Positions 26,719 through 36,600 of a DNA stretch of 64,000 bases are shown in pieces (the stretch's first letter is position 1; every line of letters starts with the position of its first letter). The DNA comes from Flavobacteriales bacterium (GTDB lineage: Bacteria; Bacteroidota; Bacteroidia; Flavobacteriales; JABDKJ01). The notes beneath the pieces are model-generated. The model ran no database searches. It was not told the DNA's origin and was given only the letters and a program-made list of their open reading frames with translations. Position numbers and translations under genes: made by a program. The stretch covers positions 1 through 64,000 of the forward strand of contig JABDKJ010000022.1 in assembly GCA_013002285.1 (NCBI GenBank), in the 5' to 3' direction.

Positions 26719-26943
26719 ATGAAAACTTCTTTCTTGATCATATTCAGCGCTTCTTTACTGATAGGGACTTCCTTTAGTTCCTGTACATTCACGAAGGACA
26801 GTTCTTCGGCATCTGAGAAGACTAGCCCCGAATATACTTCGGCATATATCTGCCCTATGCATTGCGAGGGAAGCGGTTCTGAAGAACCAGGCACTTGTCC
26901 TGTATGCAAAATGGACTATGTCCTTAATGAAAATAAACAATAA
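26719..26943 (+). CDS. heavy-metal-binding-domain (HMBD) lipoprotein, short
   Basis: 74 aa from ATG 26719. Lipoprotein-like leader (LLIGTSFSSC), then a single HMBD: YICPMHCEGSGSEEP followed by GTCPVCKMDYVL. This Cys-x-Met-His ... Cys-x-x-Cys-x-Met domain also occurs twice in CopA (38549), once in the CusB adaptor (41042) and once in the 42852 lipoprotein. The last Cys-x-x-Cys is followed by Lys where the others have Gly. It likely binds Cu(I) or Ag(I) at the cell envelope and hands it to the efflux proteins. Confidence 0.85.
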   Translation: MKTSFLIIFSASLLIGTSFSSCTFTKDSSSASEKTSPEYTSAYICPMHCEGSGSEEPGTCPVCKMDYVLNENKQ

Positions 26944-26962
26944 CCCCATAATTATTCATGTC

Positions 26963-27925
26963 ATGAAAAATTTATACTTATCACTTTTAACCATCTTCTT
27001 TGCCTTGGGATCGGTACAGGCACAAAATTCTATCGTCCTCAATATCGAACATCAATTGGGTGAAACGGAATTTGCACTCAATACTGAAACTCAATTGGAC
27101 AACTATGTATTCGACCTTACTCGTCTAGAGTATTACATCTCTGATATATCCATTACCCATGATGGGGGTACGACCACCGATATCGAAGATGTTTGGATCC
27201 TTGTCGATGCGACTGAATGGGGACAATTTGATCTCGGAGATCACTCCATTGACAATGTTGAGTCTATAAGTTTTTATATTGGAGTTGGTCCAGATGTGAA
27301 TCATGAGGACCCTGCAGCCTGGCCATCCGACCATCCTCTCTATCCACAGAATCCTTCAATGCATTGGGGCTGGTCTAGCGGATATAGATTTGTTGCTATA
27401 GAAGGAAATGCAGGGCCAAGTTCTGCAAGTAATCTTTTCCAGATCCACGCACTAGGGGACAATAACTACTTTCAAGCTGAAGTCGAAGTTTCGGCAAGTG
27501 TAAATGCAGGCATGATCATTATTCCATTGAATGCTGAGTACGCCAATTCTTTGAATGGTATCGATGTAAGCTCTGGAGTCATAAACCACGCGATTAACGG
27601 AATTTCAATTCCTTTGCTACAGAATTTTAGTTCAGAGGTTTTTACTGCAGGTGTAGTGAGCTCATTAGAAGAAAATTCCTTTGAAGGGACAGTATCCATC
27701 TCTCCAAATCCGAGCGAAGGTGAGGCCACACTTCAAGTGAAATTGCCAGAGGGAGACAATTACTCATTGAACATCATGGATCTGAGCGGTCGTTCAGTTC
27801 ATGCATTGCCATTGACTACGAACAATGGTTCTGTGGAACTTCCAGATCTAAAATCTGGTTTATACTTGATCGAATTGCTTCAAGCAAACAGAGCCTTGAC
27901 CGTAAAGCGTTGGGTGGTCAAATAA
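26963..27925 (+). CDS. MbnP-like copper protein with T9SS sorting domain
   Basis: 320 aa from ATG 26963. Signal peptide (LSLLTIFFALGSVQAQ), then an MbnP-family beta-sandwich (about residues 21-230) with the signature FDLTRLEYYISDIS, a DATEWGQFDLG segment and the Trp-rich MHWGWSSGYRFVAIEG. In methanotroph MbnP a Trp is oxidised to kynurenine by the di-haem protein MbnH and takes part in copper binding. Residues about 245-320 are a type IX secretion C-terminal domain (ISPNPSEGEATLQV ... MDLSGRSVHAL), so this form is exported to the surface. Two di-haem genes follow directly. Confidence 0.87.
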   Translation: MKNLYLSLLTIFFALGSVQAQNSIVLNIEHQLGETEFALNTETQLDNYVFDLTRLEYYISDISITHDGGTTTDIEDVWILVDATEWGQFDLGDHSIDNVESISFYIGVGPDVNHEDPAAWPSDHPLYPQNPSMHWGWSSGYRFVAIEGNAGPSSASNLFQIHALGDNNYFQAEVEVSASVNAGMIIIPLNAEYANSLNGIDVSSGVINHAINGISIPLLQNFSSEVFTAGVVSSLEENSFEGTVSISPNPSEGEATLQVKLPEGDNYSLNIMDLSGRSVHALPLTTNNGSVELPDLKSGLYLIELLQANRALTVKRWVVK

Positions 27926-27934
27926 ACGAATAGA

Positions 27935-28945
27935 TTGAAGGCTAACTTGCTCATATCGTTCATAGTGTTCTCGCTCTTCTCGGGGTTTTCATTTCAAGAC
28001 CCTCAAGAGACAAGGTCTAAATTACCGAAGGGTTTTCCAGAAGTAATATACCCCGAAGGGAATGAACATACCCAGGAGCGTTGGGCTCTGGGCAAGAAAC
28101 TTTTCTTTGATCCTATTATGAGTGATGATGGCAGCATCAGTTGCAGTTCGTGCCATGCTCCTGAATTGGCCTTTTCGGATGATCTTGCCATGAGCATTGG
28201 TGTGGGTAATACGTTGGGAACCCAGAATGCGCCAAGCTTGACCAATGTTGCCTATCATCCATATTTCACGAGGGCAGGTGGTGTACCTACCTTGGAGATG
28301 CAGATACTTGTACCTATTCAAGAACACAACGAATTCAATTCCAATATCATTGAGATCGCAGAGCGTATGTCCAATGACGAGGAGTATGTTGCAATGAGCC
28401 AGGCAGCTTATGAACGTGGGCCCGATGCTTTTGTGATCACTCGTGCTCTTGCATGTTTTGAACGAAGTTTGATCAGTGGAAATAGCCCTTATGATAGATA
28501 TACATTCCATAAGGAAAGAACTGTCTTGAACGTTCTTGAAAAGGAGGGAATGGAACTCTTTTTCAGCGAGCGCGCTCAATGTTCTTCTTGCCACGGTGGA
28601 TTCAACTTCACAGACTATTCTTTTCAGAACAATGGCTTATATATACAATACCCTGACTCGGGTAAGCTGAGATTCACAAGAAAAGAGTCTGATCGCGCCT
28701 TATTTAAAGTGCCTTCACTACGCAATAATGGGTTCACTGCACCTTATATGCACGATGGATCGATCGCTAGCATCGAAGAAGTGCTCGATCATTATAGCGA
28801 GGGAATAAGAAAGCACGAGAACTTATCTTCTCAATTAAAAGCCTTCCATTTTTCGAAAAAAGAAAAGAAACAACTTATCGCATTCCTGGGCACTTTGAAT
28901 GATCCATCATTTGTTCAAGATCCAAGATTTAAACAAGACTTATGA
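27935..28945 (+). CDS. di-haem cytochrome c peroxidase / MbnH-like protein (copy 1)
   Basis: 336 aa read from a TTG at 27935; no better ATG precedes the signal peptide (LLISFIVFSLFSGFSF). Two c-type haem sites: C70-x-x-C73-H74 and C216-x-x-C219-H220, the MauG/BCCP layout. PSLRNNGFTAPYMHDGSIAS is the conserved distal segment of the family. MbnH is a MauG relative that modifies MbnP, and this gene starts 9 bp after the MbnP-like stop, so it is a good candidate to modify it. A general peroxide-scavenging role is the alternative. Confidence 0.87.
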   Translation: MKANLLISFIVFSLFSGFSFQDPQETRSKLPKGFPEVIYPEGNEHTQERWALGKKLFFDPIMSDDGSISCSSCHAPELAFSDDLAMSIGVGNTLGTQNAPSLTNVAYHPYFTRAGGVPTLEMQILVPIQEHNEFNSNIIEIAERMSNDEEYVAMSQAAYERGPDAFVITRALACFERSLISGNSPYDRYTFHKERTVLNVLEKEGMELFFSERAQCSSCHGGFNFTDYSFQNNGLYIQYPDSGKLRFTRKESDRALFKVPSLRNNGFTAPYMHDGSIASIEEVLDHYSEGIRKHENLSSQLKAFHFSKKEKKQLIAFLGTLNDPSFVQDPRFKQDL

Positions 28946-30042
28946 AAATGAAAAAGACAATATTTTTAATACTCGGCATTGTAATGGTAGTCGTTGCTTG
29001 TGAGAAGGACGATGATCCAATGACACCGACTTCTGTCCCTGTAGTTTATGATGATACTGCATACGAATTGTATATTGGCAGCTTTCCAGATCCGGATATA
29101 CCTGCAGACAATGCTTTGACCCAGCAGAAAGTGCATTTGGGAAAAATGCTCTTCTATGAAACAAAACTGTCAGCTCTTGATAATCAATCCTGTGCCACAT
29201 GTCATCGTCAATCAGGGGCATTTTCAGATACAGCTCAGTTCAGCTTGGGCACTTTTGGTGACTTAGGTGGACGACAGACCATGGAGGTCATAAATCTGGC
29301 TTGGAATACGAATGGCTTCTTTTGGGATGGCCGTTCTCCTACATTAAGACATCAATCTCTTCAACCAATCCAGAATCCAGTTGAGATGGCCGAGACTTTG
29401 GACAATGTGGTCGCCAAATTGGATCAAGAACAGATGTATAAAGATCAATTTATTCGTGCCTTTGGTGATGATGATATCACCTCGGAAAGAATGGGATTAG
29501 CCATGGAGCAATTCATGATGACCATTGTTTCAAATGATTCCAAATATGATCGAGTATTAGCTGGTTCGGTCAACTTTACCGAAAGTGAACAACGTGGTAG
29601 CGACCTCTTTTTTGCTGAGTACAATCCGTTCTTTCCAGATATTTCAGGAGCCGATTGTGCGCATTGCCATTCCGGCATCAATTTCGAGAATGACCAATTC
29701 ATGAACAATGGACTTGACACTGATGCTGCGTTCACAGATCTAGGACGCTTTGACTTTACTGGGTTGGATGAAGACAAAGCAAAATTCAAAGTGCCGACAT
29801 TACGGAATATTGAGATGTCTCCGCCCTATATGCATGGTGGGAGATTCCAAACATTGGAAGAAGTGGTAGACCATTATAACGAAGGTATTCAGATTTCTTC
29901 TACAGTAGATCCTGCTATCGCAAATACTGAAGCAACTGGCCTTATGCTTTCAGAAGAAGATAAGACCGACTTGGTCAATTTCTTGAAGACTTTGACCGAT
30001 GACACTTTTTTAAATAATCTAGAATACACGGATCCATTTTGA
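28942..30042 (+). CDS. di-haem cytochrome c peroxidase / MbnH-like lipoprotein (copy 2)
   Basis: 366 aa. Lipoprotein signal with Cys20 (LGIVMVVVAC), so membrane-anchored, unlike the first copy. Haem sites are C84-x-x-C87-H88 (CATCH) and C239-x-x-C242-H243 (CAHCH). Conserved PTLRNIEMSPPYMHGGRF near residue 295. The segment FFWDGRSPTLRHQSLQPIQN is the usual family core. Its start overlaps the previous stop by 4 bp (ATGA), so the two di-haem proteins are co-translated. One soluble and one lipid-anchored form beside one MbnP is worth noting. Confidence 0.87.
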   Translation: MKMKKTIFLILGIVMVVVACEKDDDPMTPTSVPVVYDDTAYELYIGSFPDPDIPADNALTQQKVHLGKMLFYETKLSALDNQSCATCHRQSGAFSDTAQFSLGTFGDLGGRQTMEVINLAWNTNGFFWDGRSPTLRHQSLQPIQNPVEMAETLDNVVAKLDQEQMYKDQFIRAFGDDDITSERMGLAMEQFMMTIVSNDSKYDRVLAGSVNFTESEQRGSDLFFAEYNPFFPDISGADCAHCHSGINFENDQFMNNGLDTDAAFTDLGRFDFTGLDEDKAKFKVPTLRNIEMSPPYMHGGRFQTLEEVVDHYNEGIQISSTVDPAIANTEATGLMLSEEDKTDLVNFLKTLTDDTFLNNLEYTDPF

Positions 30043-30076
30043 ATAATAATATAAACCATTCATTAATAATAATAAC

Positions 30077-32122
30077 ATGAAAAATTTACTGCTTTTTATA
30101 TTCTTTTTTTGTTTTTCTATAGCAGCTTCTGGGCAATGCCCAGCTGGTGAAGTGGAGTTAGAAATAGTTGTACATACAGACACCTATGGCTATGAAATTT
30201 ATTGGGAACTTCTTCCTTCGGGAATCAATTGTGGCACTTCTACGATAGCAAGTGGTGGGAATACTGCTGTTGGCTGCTCTGGAGCGGGCGCTCAAAATCA
30301 AACTCCTGGTGGCTATGGAAACAACATTACGGTAACTGAAGGCCCATGGTGTATTACAGAAGGTGAACAATTTGATTTTTTTCTAGCAGATGATTGGGGA
30401 GATGGCGGTTGTTCTTTTGACATTATCATAAACGGATATCAAATCACTTCATTCGATGGTGTTGGACTTGGTGCTACATTCAATTTCATAGCATCTGAAC
30501 CTGCAGCTTATGATCTTCAAGTATTCAATTCTAATCTATATAGCTATGTTAATACAGGCAGTTATGATCTGGAAGCTCACATCTTTAATGCTGGAGTAAC
30601 AGAGATCGACTCTTATGACTTAAATTATACAGTAAACAATGGGGTTGTTAATACACACGCTGTTGTTGGAAGTATGCTTAGTAATTTTTCTAGTGAAGAT
30701 GTTGAGCACAGCGTTCCAATTTCTATTGCATCCAACGGATTATATATTGTAAAGATCTGGGCTGATAATTTGAATGGAGGAAATGCTGATCTTAATAATA
30801 GTAACGATACGCTTACAAAAGTGATCGAGGCAGGACCTGGCATTCCTAATGAGATCGAAGCATATATAGGAGCATTTGTTGAAGCCGAATTGATCGCTGG
30901 GTCTTCTAATCAAATAAATCGACCAACAGACTTAGATTTTCATCCCGTTCTTACAAATAAAGAATTATGGATCACGAATAAAGGAACAGAAAACTCTGGT
31001 GGAAGTACTGTAACTCTTTTTAATGCTGGTGAATCAGACCAATCCTATATCTACAAACAAGATGGGAATGCATGGCACTTTATGTCATTGCCAACTGGGA
31101 TCGCATTTAGTCAAAATGGAAACTGGGCGAATTCACCAGGAGTTTACGATGCAAATCACAATGGAGGTGCAGCTTTTACAGGACCAGCTCTTTGGTCAAG
31201 CGATATGGATATATATGCAGAACCTAGTGGTGGAAATGGAAGCCACTTGGACATGCTTCACCTAAGTCCTTATTGTCAAGGAATAGCCGCTGAAGTGGAT
31301 AATGTTTTTTGGGTATTTGATGGTTGGTCAGATGACATAGTTCGCTATGATTTTGCAGAGGATCATGGACCGGGAAATGATTTTCATGGAGATGCAATTG
31401 TTTGGAGATATTCAGATGACGAAGTAGACAAAGACGTTAATGACCAGATCGTAAGCCATCTCGTTCTAGATGAAAATGCACAATGGTTATATGTTGTGGA
31501 TCACGGAAATGGTAGAGTCATAAGAATAGATATCACTACTGGGTCAGATATGGGAGGCACTCCAGATTATCCCGAAAACGAACCAATCGAAGAATACCTT
31601 GAGATAACTGGGTATACACAAGAAACAGTTTACGAGGGTTTATTAAAGCCTGCAGGAATCGATGTCATAGAGGATAGAATGATTGTGAGCGAATATGAAA
31701 CAGGAGAAATATTGATATTTGATATTTCAACAATGCCCGCGACATTAATTGAAACCATCTCTACCAACTACAGCTCCATACAAGGTGTTAAAATCGGACC
31801 TGAAGGTAAGATTTGGTTTGTTGATTACGATAGCGATGGAGTCTATAGACTTAATGCATTCCCTGTTGGAATAGAAGAACAAAGTACTTCCTTTTCTGTT
31901 TATCCAAACCCATCGAACGGAGAAATAACTATATTCTCAGAATTGAATAAATGGCCTTTGAGTATTGAGTTAACAGATTTAAGTGGGAGAATTATCTTTA
32001 ATGACATTATGACTAGTGTAAAACATAATCTAGATCTTGACTTTGCATCTGGAGCTTATTTTATATCTATTTCGAATGATGATTCTTTGATCGCAAAAAA
32101 GAAGATCATTATTCAACAGTAA
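30077..32122 (+). CDS. T9SS-exported beta-propeller protein
   Basis: 681 aa secreted protein. Signal peptide (LLLFIFFFCFSIAASGQ), a beta-sandwich with GPWCITEGEQFDFFLADDWG (about residues 25-135), a CARDB-like adhesion domain (about 140-250), then an NHL/six-bladed-propeller-like region (about 255-600; ELWITNKGTEN, DNVFWVFDGWSDDIVRYD, QWLYVVDHGNGRVIRID, GKIWFVDYDSDGVYRL), and a type IX C-terminal domain (YPNPSNGEITIF ... LTDLSGRIIF). Co-directional with the MbnP/MbnH-like genes after 34 bp. The propeller suggests ligand or enzyme function at the surface; metal binding is inference from context only. Confidence 0.8.
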   Translation: MKNLLLFIFFFCFSIAASGQCPAGEVELEIVVHTDTYGYEIYWELLPSGINCGTSTIASGGNTAVGCSGAGAQNQTPGGYGNNITVTEGPWCITEGEQFDFFLADDWGDGGCSFDIIINGYQITSFDGVGLGATFNFIASEPAAYDLQVFNSNLYSYVNTGSYDLEAHIFNAGVTEIDSYDLNYTVNNGVVNTHAVVGSMLSNFSSEDVEHSVPISIASNGLYIVKIWADNLNGGNADLNNSNDTLTKVIEAGPGIPNEIEAYIGAFVEAELIAGSSNQINRPTDLDFHPVLTNKELWITNKGTENSGGSTVTLFNAGESDQSYIYKQDGNAWHFMSLPTGIAFSQNGNWANSPGVYDANHNGGAAFTGPALWSSDMDIYAEPSGGNGSHLDMLHLSPYCQGIAAEVDNVFWVFDGWSDDIVRYDFAEDHGPGNDFHGDAIVWRYSDDEVDKDVNDQIVSHLVLDENAQWLYVVDHGNGRVIRIDITTGSDMGGTPDYPENEPIEEYLEITGYTQETVYEGLLKPAGIDVIEDRMIVSEYETGEILIFDISTMPATLIETISTNYSSIQGVKIGPEGKIWFVDYDSDGVYRLNAFPVGIEEQSTSFSVYPNPSNGEITIFSELNKWPLSIELTDLSGRIIFNDIMTSVKHNLDLDFASGAYFISISNDDSLIAKKKIIIQQ

Positions 32123-32167
32123 GGCCTATAAGACTAAAATATATTTGAAAACAGACAAATTAGGAAC

Positions 32168-33031
32168 ATGAAATCATCATATACTCTAGCATTGATAGCG
32201 GTCATTTCTCTTTTATTTGCATTTGGTTTTTCATTCAAACAAACCGTTCATAAATATTTAAGTAATAGCAGATCACCTTGTGATGCACCGTTGATCTCAG
32301 CAGGGTGGACAGGGGCTCCAGGAGATGGGTCCTGTGCTAATAGCGGCTGTCATTCTGGAGGAATAAATAATGGCCCAGGTGTATCCTATTTACTGATAGG
32401 GAATGGGGATAATCTATATTCACCAGGAACGACTTATTTAATAAGCCTTGGACTCGAGCAAACTGATATCGATAAATTCGGATTTCAGATCACGAATAGA
32501 AGTAGTGATACCGATCAGTTTGAGGGAGATAATGACCTGACGGATCCTTTAAGAACAAGACTTATCTCTGGAGGAAAATATGTAGGAACAAATGCATGTG
32601 GATCTGATGCTGACTCTACAGGACAGATTGCTTGGGAGTTCGAATGGACGGCTCCAGATCAGTATGAAGGAGAGATTACATTCTATGCAAATTTTATTGC
32701 AACAAATCACAATCATAGCAGCTCTGGTGATGATACTTATGAATTGGAAGTCATTCTTGCACCCGATGGGGTAAACAGCATTTCTGAAATTGATCCCGAA
32801 GAAATTCAAATTTTCCCTAATCCTGTTATCCAATATATAGACATCCCGGTCATTTGTGAAGATGTTGATTTTTGGAAATATGAAATTTTTGACCTTTCTG
32901 GTAAAACTAGGATCAATGGCACTGCATCTTGCAAGATCGATGTCGGTGAATTAGCAAAAGGGTATTACCTATTAAAGCTCGTAAAAGGAGAGAATATAAG
33001 AGTGAAAAAATTTTTTAAACTAGACCAATAG
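32168..33031 (+). CDS. choice-of-anchor V/reelin-like T9SS protein with haem-like CxxxxCH motif
   Basis: 287 aa. Signal peptide, then the choice-of-anchor V signature: GAPGDGSCANSGCHSG (about residues 51-66), where Cys-x4-Cys-His resembles a variant c-type haem site. A reelin-like beta-sandwich follows (YSPGTTYLISLGLEQ ... FGFQITNRSS ... QIAWEFEWTAP). It ends with a T9SS sorting domain (QIFPNPVIQYIDIPV ... YEIFDLSGKTRING). Similar Bacteroidetes proteins are common among exported cytochrome-like proteins; whether haem is bound is not known. It ends the exported-protein run 54 bp before the second HYC_CC_PP gene. Confidence 0.8.
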   Translation: MKSSYTLALIAVISLLFAFGFSFKQTVHKYLSNSRSPCDAPLISAGWTGAPGDGSCANSGCHSGGINNGPGVSYLLIGNGDNLYSPGTTYLISLGLEQTDIDKFGFQITNRSSDTDQFEGDNDLTDPLRTRLISGGKYVGTNACGSDADSTGQIAWEFEWTAPDQYEGEITFYANFIATNHNHSSSGDDTYELEVILAPDGVNSISEIDPEEIQIFPNPVIQYIDIPVICEDVDFWKYEIFDLSGKTRINGTASCKIDVGELAKGYYLLKLVKGENIRVKKFFKLDQ

Positions 33032-33066
33032 ATCAATTCAAACACAATATAAAGGGGAATGTTTCG

Positions 33067-33074
33067 TACTTTTA
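33067..33074 (+). promoter_or_regulatory. weak -7-like box before the second HYC_CC_PP gene
   Basis: TACTTTTA (one mismatch to TAnnTTTG) ends 11 nt before ATG 33086. It favours that start over the ATG at 33059 and a separate promoter for the cus-cop part of module 3. Confidence 0.25.
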
Positions 33075-33085
33075 GTAGAACGTTA

Positions 33086-33544
33086 ATGAAACCAAATTTC
33101 ATACATAGGATATCTTCCTTTTTTCTCGCATTGCTTGTATTCGTTTTAGCAAGTGGGTTTACTTTCAATTTTCACTATTGTCAGAATGAATTGAGAAACG
33201 TAAATGTCTTTGGCGAAGTTAAAACCTGTCATGAATTGGCTTCAAAAGAAAATTCTTCCCATTGCAATAAAATGGAGTCTCCATGTCATTCCATTATCGT
33301 AGAAAATGATGAATGTGATAAAGGCTGTTGTGACAACAAACTTTTGGTTGTTGAGCCTGAAGATAAATTTTTTCAAAGCGAAGTAGTTTCAATTCAAGAT
33401 GTCACCCCTGTAATGTTAGCGGTGATCATTACTACTTTTAGTTCATACGACCTTACGGAGTATTCTATTCCAGAACACCTAAATTTTAAGCCCCCCTTGT
33501 CGGGCAAGGACATATTGATCCTTGTTCAGACTTTTTTGATCTGA
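33086..33544 (+). CDS. HYC_CC_PP-family small exported protein (copy 2)
   Basis: 152 aa from ATG 33086 (an ATG at 33059 sits too close to its purine-rich site). Signal/membrane segment SFFLALLVFVLASGF, then the family order: FNFHYCQNE, several extra Cys/His (CHELAS, SHCNKMESPCHS, NDECDKGCCDNK) and Pro-Pro in LNFKPPLSGKD. More Cys-rich than copy 1 at 26223. It stands directly before the cusA-tolC-copA-cusB genes and is a likely envelope metal binder for that set. Confidence 0.82.
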   Translation: MKPNFIHRISSFFLALLVFVLASGFTFNFHYCQNELRNVNVFGEVKTCHELASKENSSHCNKMESPCHSIIVENDECDKGCCDNKLLVVEPEDKFFQSEVVSIQDVTPVMLAVIITTFSSYDLTEYSIPEHLNFKPPLSGKDILILVQTFLI

Positions 33545-33568
33545 TCCTTTCATTTTCTTTAAGTGGAC

Positions 33569-33589
33569 CTTGAGCACTATATGCTCAAG
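33569..33589 (+). promoter_or_regulatory. hairpin between HYC_CC_PP gene and cusA
   Basis: Perfect 8-bp stem CTTGAGCA/TGCTCAAG with loop CTATA, 25 bp after the HYC_CC_PP stop and 35 bp before the cusA ATG. No T-run follows, so it may be an mRNA-stabilising or partial attenuating hairpin, not a full terminator. Confidence 0.4.
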
Positions 33590-33624
33590 AGTTAACCTCT
33601 TGTTATAGAAATTGAAATTAGATC

Positions 33625-36600
33625 ATGATAAATCGAATAATAAAATTTTTCCTAGATAATAAATTAGTCGCTTGGCTACTATTACTTCTATTCTCAGGAT
33701 GGGGAATCGTTACGGCACCATTTGACTTTAACGTAGACCTTTTACCACGAGATCCGGTAGCAGTAGACGCTATTCCAGATATTGGAGAAAATCAACAGAT
33801 CGTCTATACAAAATGGATGGGACGTTCTCCACAAGATGTTGAGGATCAGATCACCTATCCTCTTACAACTTCTCTATTGGGAATACCTGGAGTCAAAAGT
33901 GTTCGTAGTAATTCCATGTTCGGATTTTCAACGATCTATTTGATCTTTGAAGAGAATATTGAATTCTATTGGAGTCGAAGCCGGATCTTAGAAAAACTCA
34001 ATTCACTACCATCAGGATTATTGCCCAATGAAGTTCAACCCGCCTTAGGTCCAGATGCAACTGCTCTTGGCCAGATCTATTGGTACACTCTAGAAGGTCG
34101 TGACCAAAATGGTGATCCAACGGGAGGATGGGATCTGCACGAGCTAAGATCTATCCAAGATTTTTACGTCCGATATGGACTTTCCTCGGCTAGTGGAGTT
34201 TCCGAAGTTGCTTCTATAGGTGGTCATGTTCAAGAGTACCAAGTAGATGTAGATCCAGATAAAATGAAGATCTACGATGTAAGCCTTCAACAAGTTATGA
34301 AGGCTGTGAAAGAGAGTAATCTAGACATCGGGGCTCAAACTCTTGAGGTCAATTTAGCGGAATACTTTGTTCGGGGCCTTGGATATATAAAGTCACTTCA
34401 AGACCTTGAAGAAAGTGTTGTAAAGGTCCATAACAATGTTCCTATTCGCATTAAGGATATTGCAATGGTCAATTATGGTCCAGCAACAAGAAGAGGAGTT
34501 CTAGACAAATCGGGTGCAGAAGCGGTAGGTGGTGTGGTAGTGGCAAGATATGGAGCAAACCCTTTGGAAGTGATCAACAATGTGAAAAAAAAGATCGAAG
34601 AGATCTCTCCAGGCCTTGCTACTAAAACCCTTGCTGATGGCACTATATCACAAGTAAAGATCATTCCATTTTATGATAGAACAGATCTGATCAATGAAAC
34701 TTTGGGAACTCTTCAGGAAGCTTTAAGCTTGGAGATCTTGATCACAATCATCGTGGTCATTCTCATGTTATTGAATATCAGATCATCTATTCTCATATCT
34801 GGAGCTTTGCCAATTGCTGTATTAATGTGTTTCATAGCTATGCGATATTTTGGAGTGGATGCCAATATCGTGGCACTTTCAGGGATAGCCATCGCGATCG
34901 GGACCATGGTGGATGTGGGCATCGTTCTCACGGAAAGCATAGTCTCTCAATTAAAAATTGCTCCTGCAGGACAAGACATAAAGACCACTGTATATGTGGC
35001 CACAACAGAAGTAGCATCTGCAGTAGTTACCGCTGTCGCGACAACCATCATCAGTTTCCTTCCTGTCTTTACCATGCAAGCTTCTGAAGGTAAACTATTC
35101 AGGCCCTTGGCTTTTACAAAGTCATTTGCACTCTTGGCTTCGATCATTGTAGCTATTACGATCATTCCTCCCTTAGCCACTTTAATATTTGGAGCAAAGA
35201 CTCGAAAAGAATGGACAAAAATGTTTAGCAACATTGCTCTTTTGATCCTTGGGATCGTTCTGCTTTTCACAACCCATCACCTATTTGGCTGGGCGGCTAT
35301 TGTATTCGCTTTATTGGGGCTGGCCCTATATTATTTGCAAAGCAAGAATTACAAATTTTGGATAGACCATTCAGACTTGATCAAAAACATTTTTGTTGCA
35401 CTTGCAATCATAGCATTACTCACAGAAATATGGATGCCATTGGGTGTTGCAAAAAGCTATGCACTCAACTATATTTTTATTTTCCTCATTACTGCAATTC
35501 TGTTAGGGTCTTTCTCTCTGATCGTAAGATCTTATGAGAAAATTTTGCGATTCATTCTACGCACCAAATACCTTTTTCTCTTGCTTGTCTTCGGGATCGT
35601 TTTTGCAGGCTTTCAAATCTTTAAAAATGTCGGTCAAGAATTCATGCCGGCACTTGACGAAGGCTCGTTCCTACTTATGCCCACTTCAATGCCCCATTCA
35701 GGAATGGAAATAAATGTTGCAAACCTCAGGGCCCTTGATATGGCAGTAACTGCGATCCCTGAAGTCGAAACGGTTGTGGGAAAAGCTGGAAGAGTTGAAA
35801 GTGCATTGGATCCTGCCCCGATGTCAATGTATGAAAATGTCATTCTCTATAGATCTGAATACAAGACTGATGAAAATGGAAAGCGAATGCGTTTCAAAAT
35901 TGACGATAAAGGTGAATATTCTAGAGACGATAAAGGTGATTTAATAATTGATCCTGATGGTCAATTTTTCCGACAATGGAGAGATGAAATAAGATCCCCA
36001 GATGATATTTGGAACGAGATCGTAAAAGTGACCAAACTACCGGGGATCACTTCTGCTCCAAAGTTACAACCCATACAGACCCGATTAGTTATGTTACAAA
36101 CGGGTATGCGTGCCCCTATGGGCATTAAGGTTTATGGAACGGACCTAAGGACCATAGAAGCATTTGGTATTGAATTAGAAGATCATTTAAAAAAGGTGGA
36201 GGGTGTGAAAGGCCCTGCTGTTTTTGCTGAAAGAATAGTTGGAAAGCCATACCTAATGCTGGATATCAAACGAGATGTGATCAGTCGTTATGGAATAAGC
36301 ATTGAAACAGTTCAGAGGCAGATCCAAACGGCCGTTGGAGGAATGACGATGACCACTACGGTCGAAGGTCGTGAGAGGTACAATGTCAGGCTGCGTTATC
36401 CAAGAGAATTGCGAAGTGATGCAGACAAATTAAAGAGCATTTTAGTGTCGACTTCCACGGGTACTCAAATTCCATTGGGTGACTTGGTTGAGGTTAAATA
36501 TGAGCAAGGTCCTCAAGCAATTAAAAGTGAAGACGGATTTTTAGTGGGCTACGTATTATTCGATAAAGAAGAAAATTATGCAGAAACAGATGTGGCCAAT

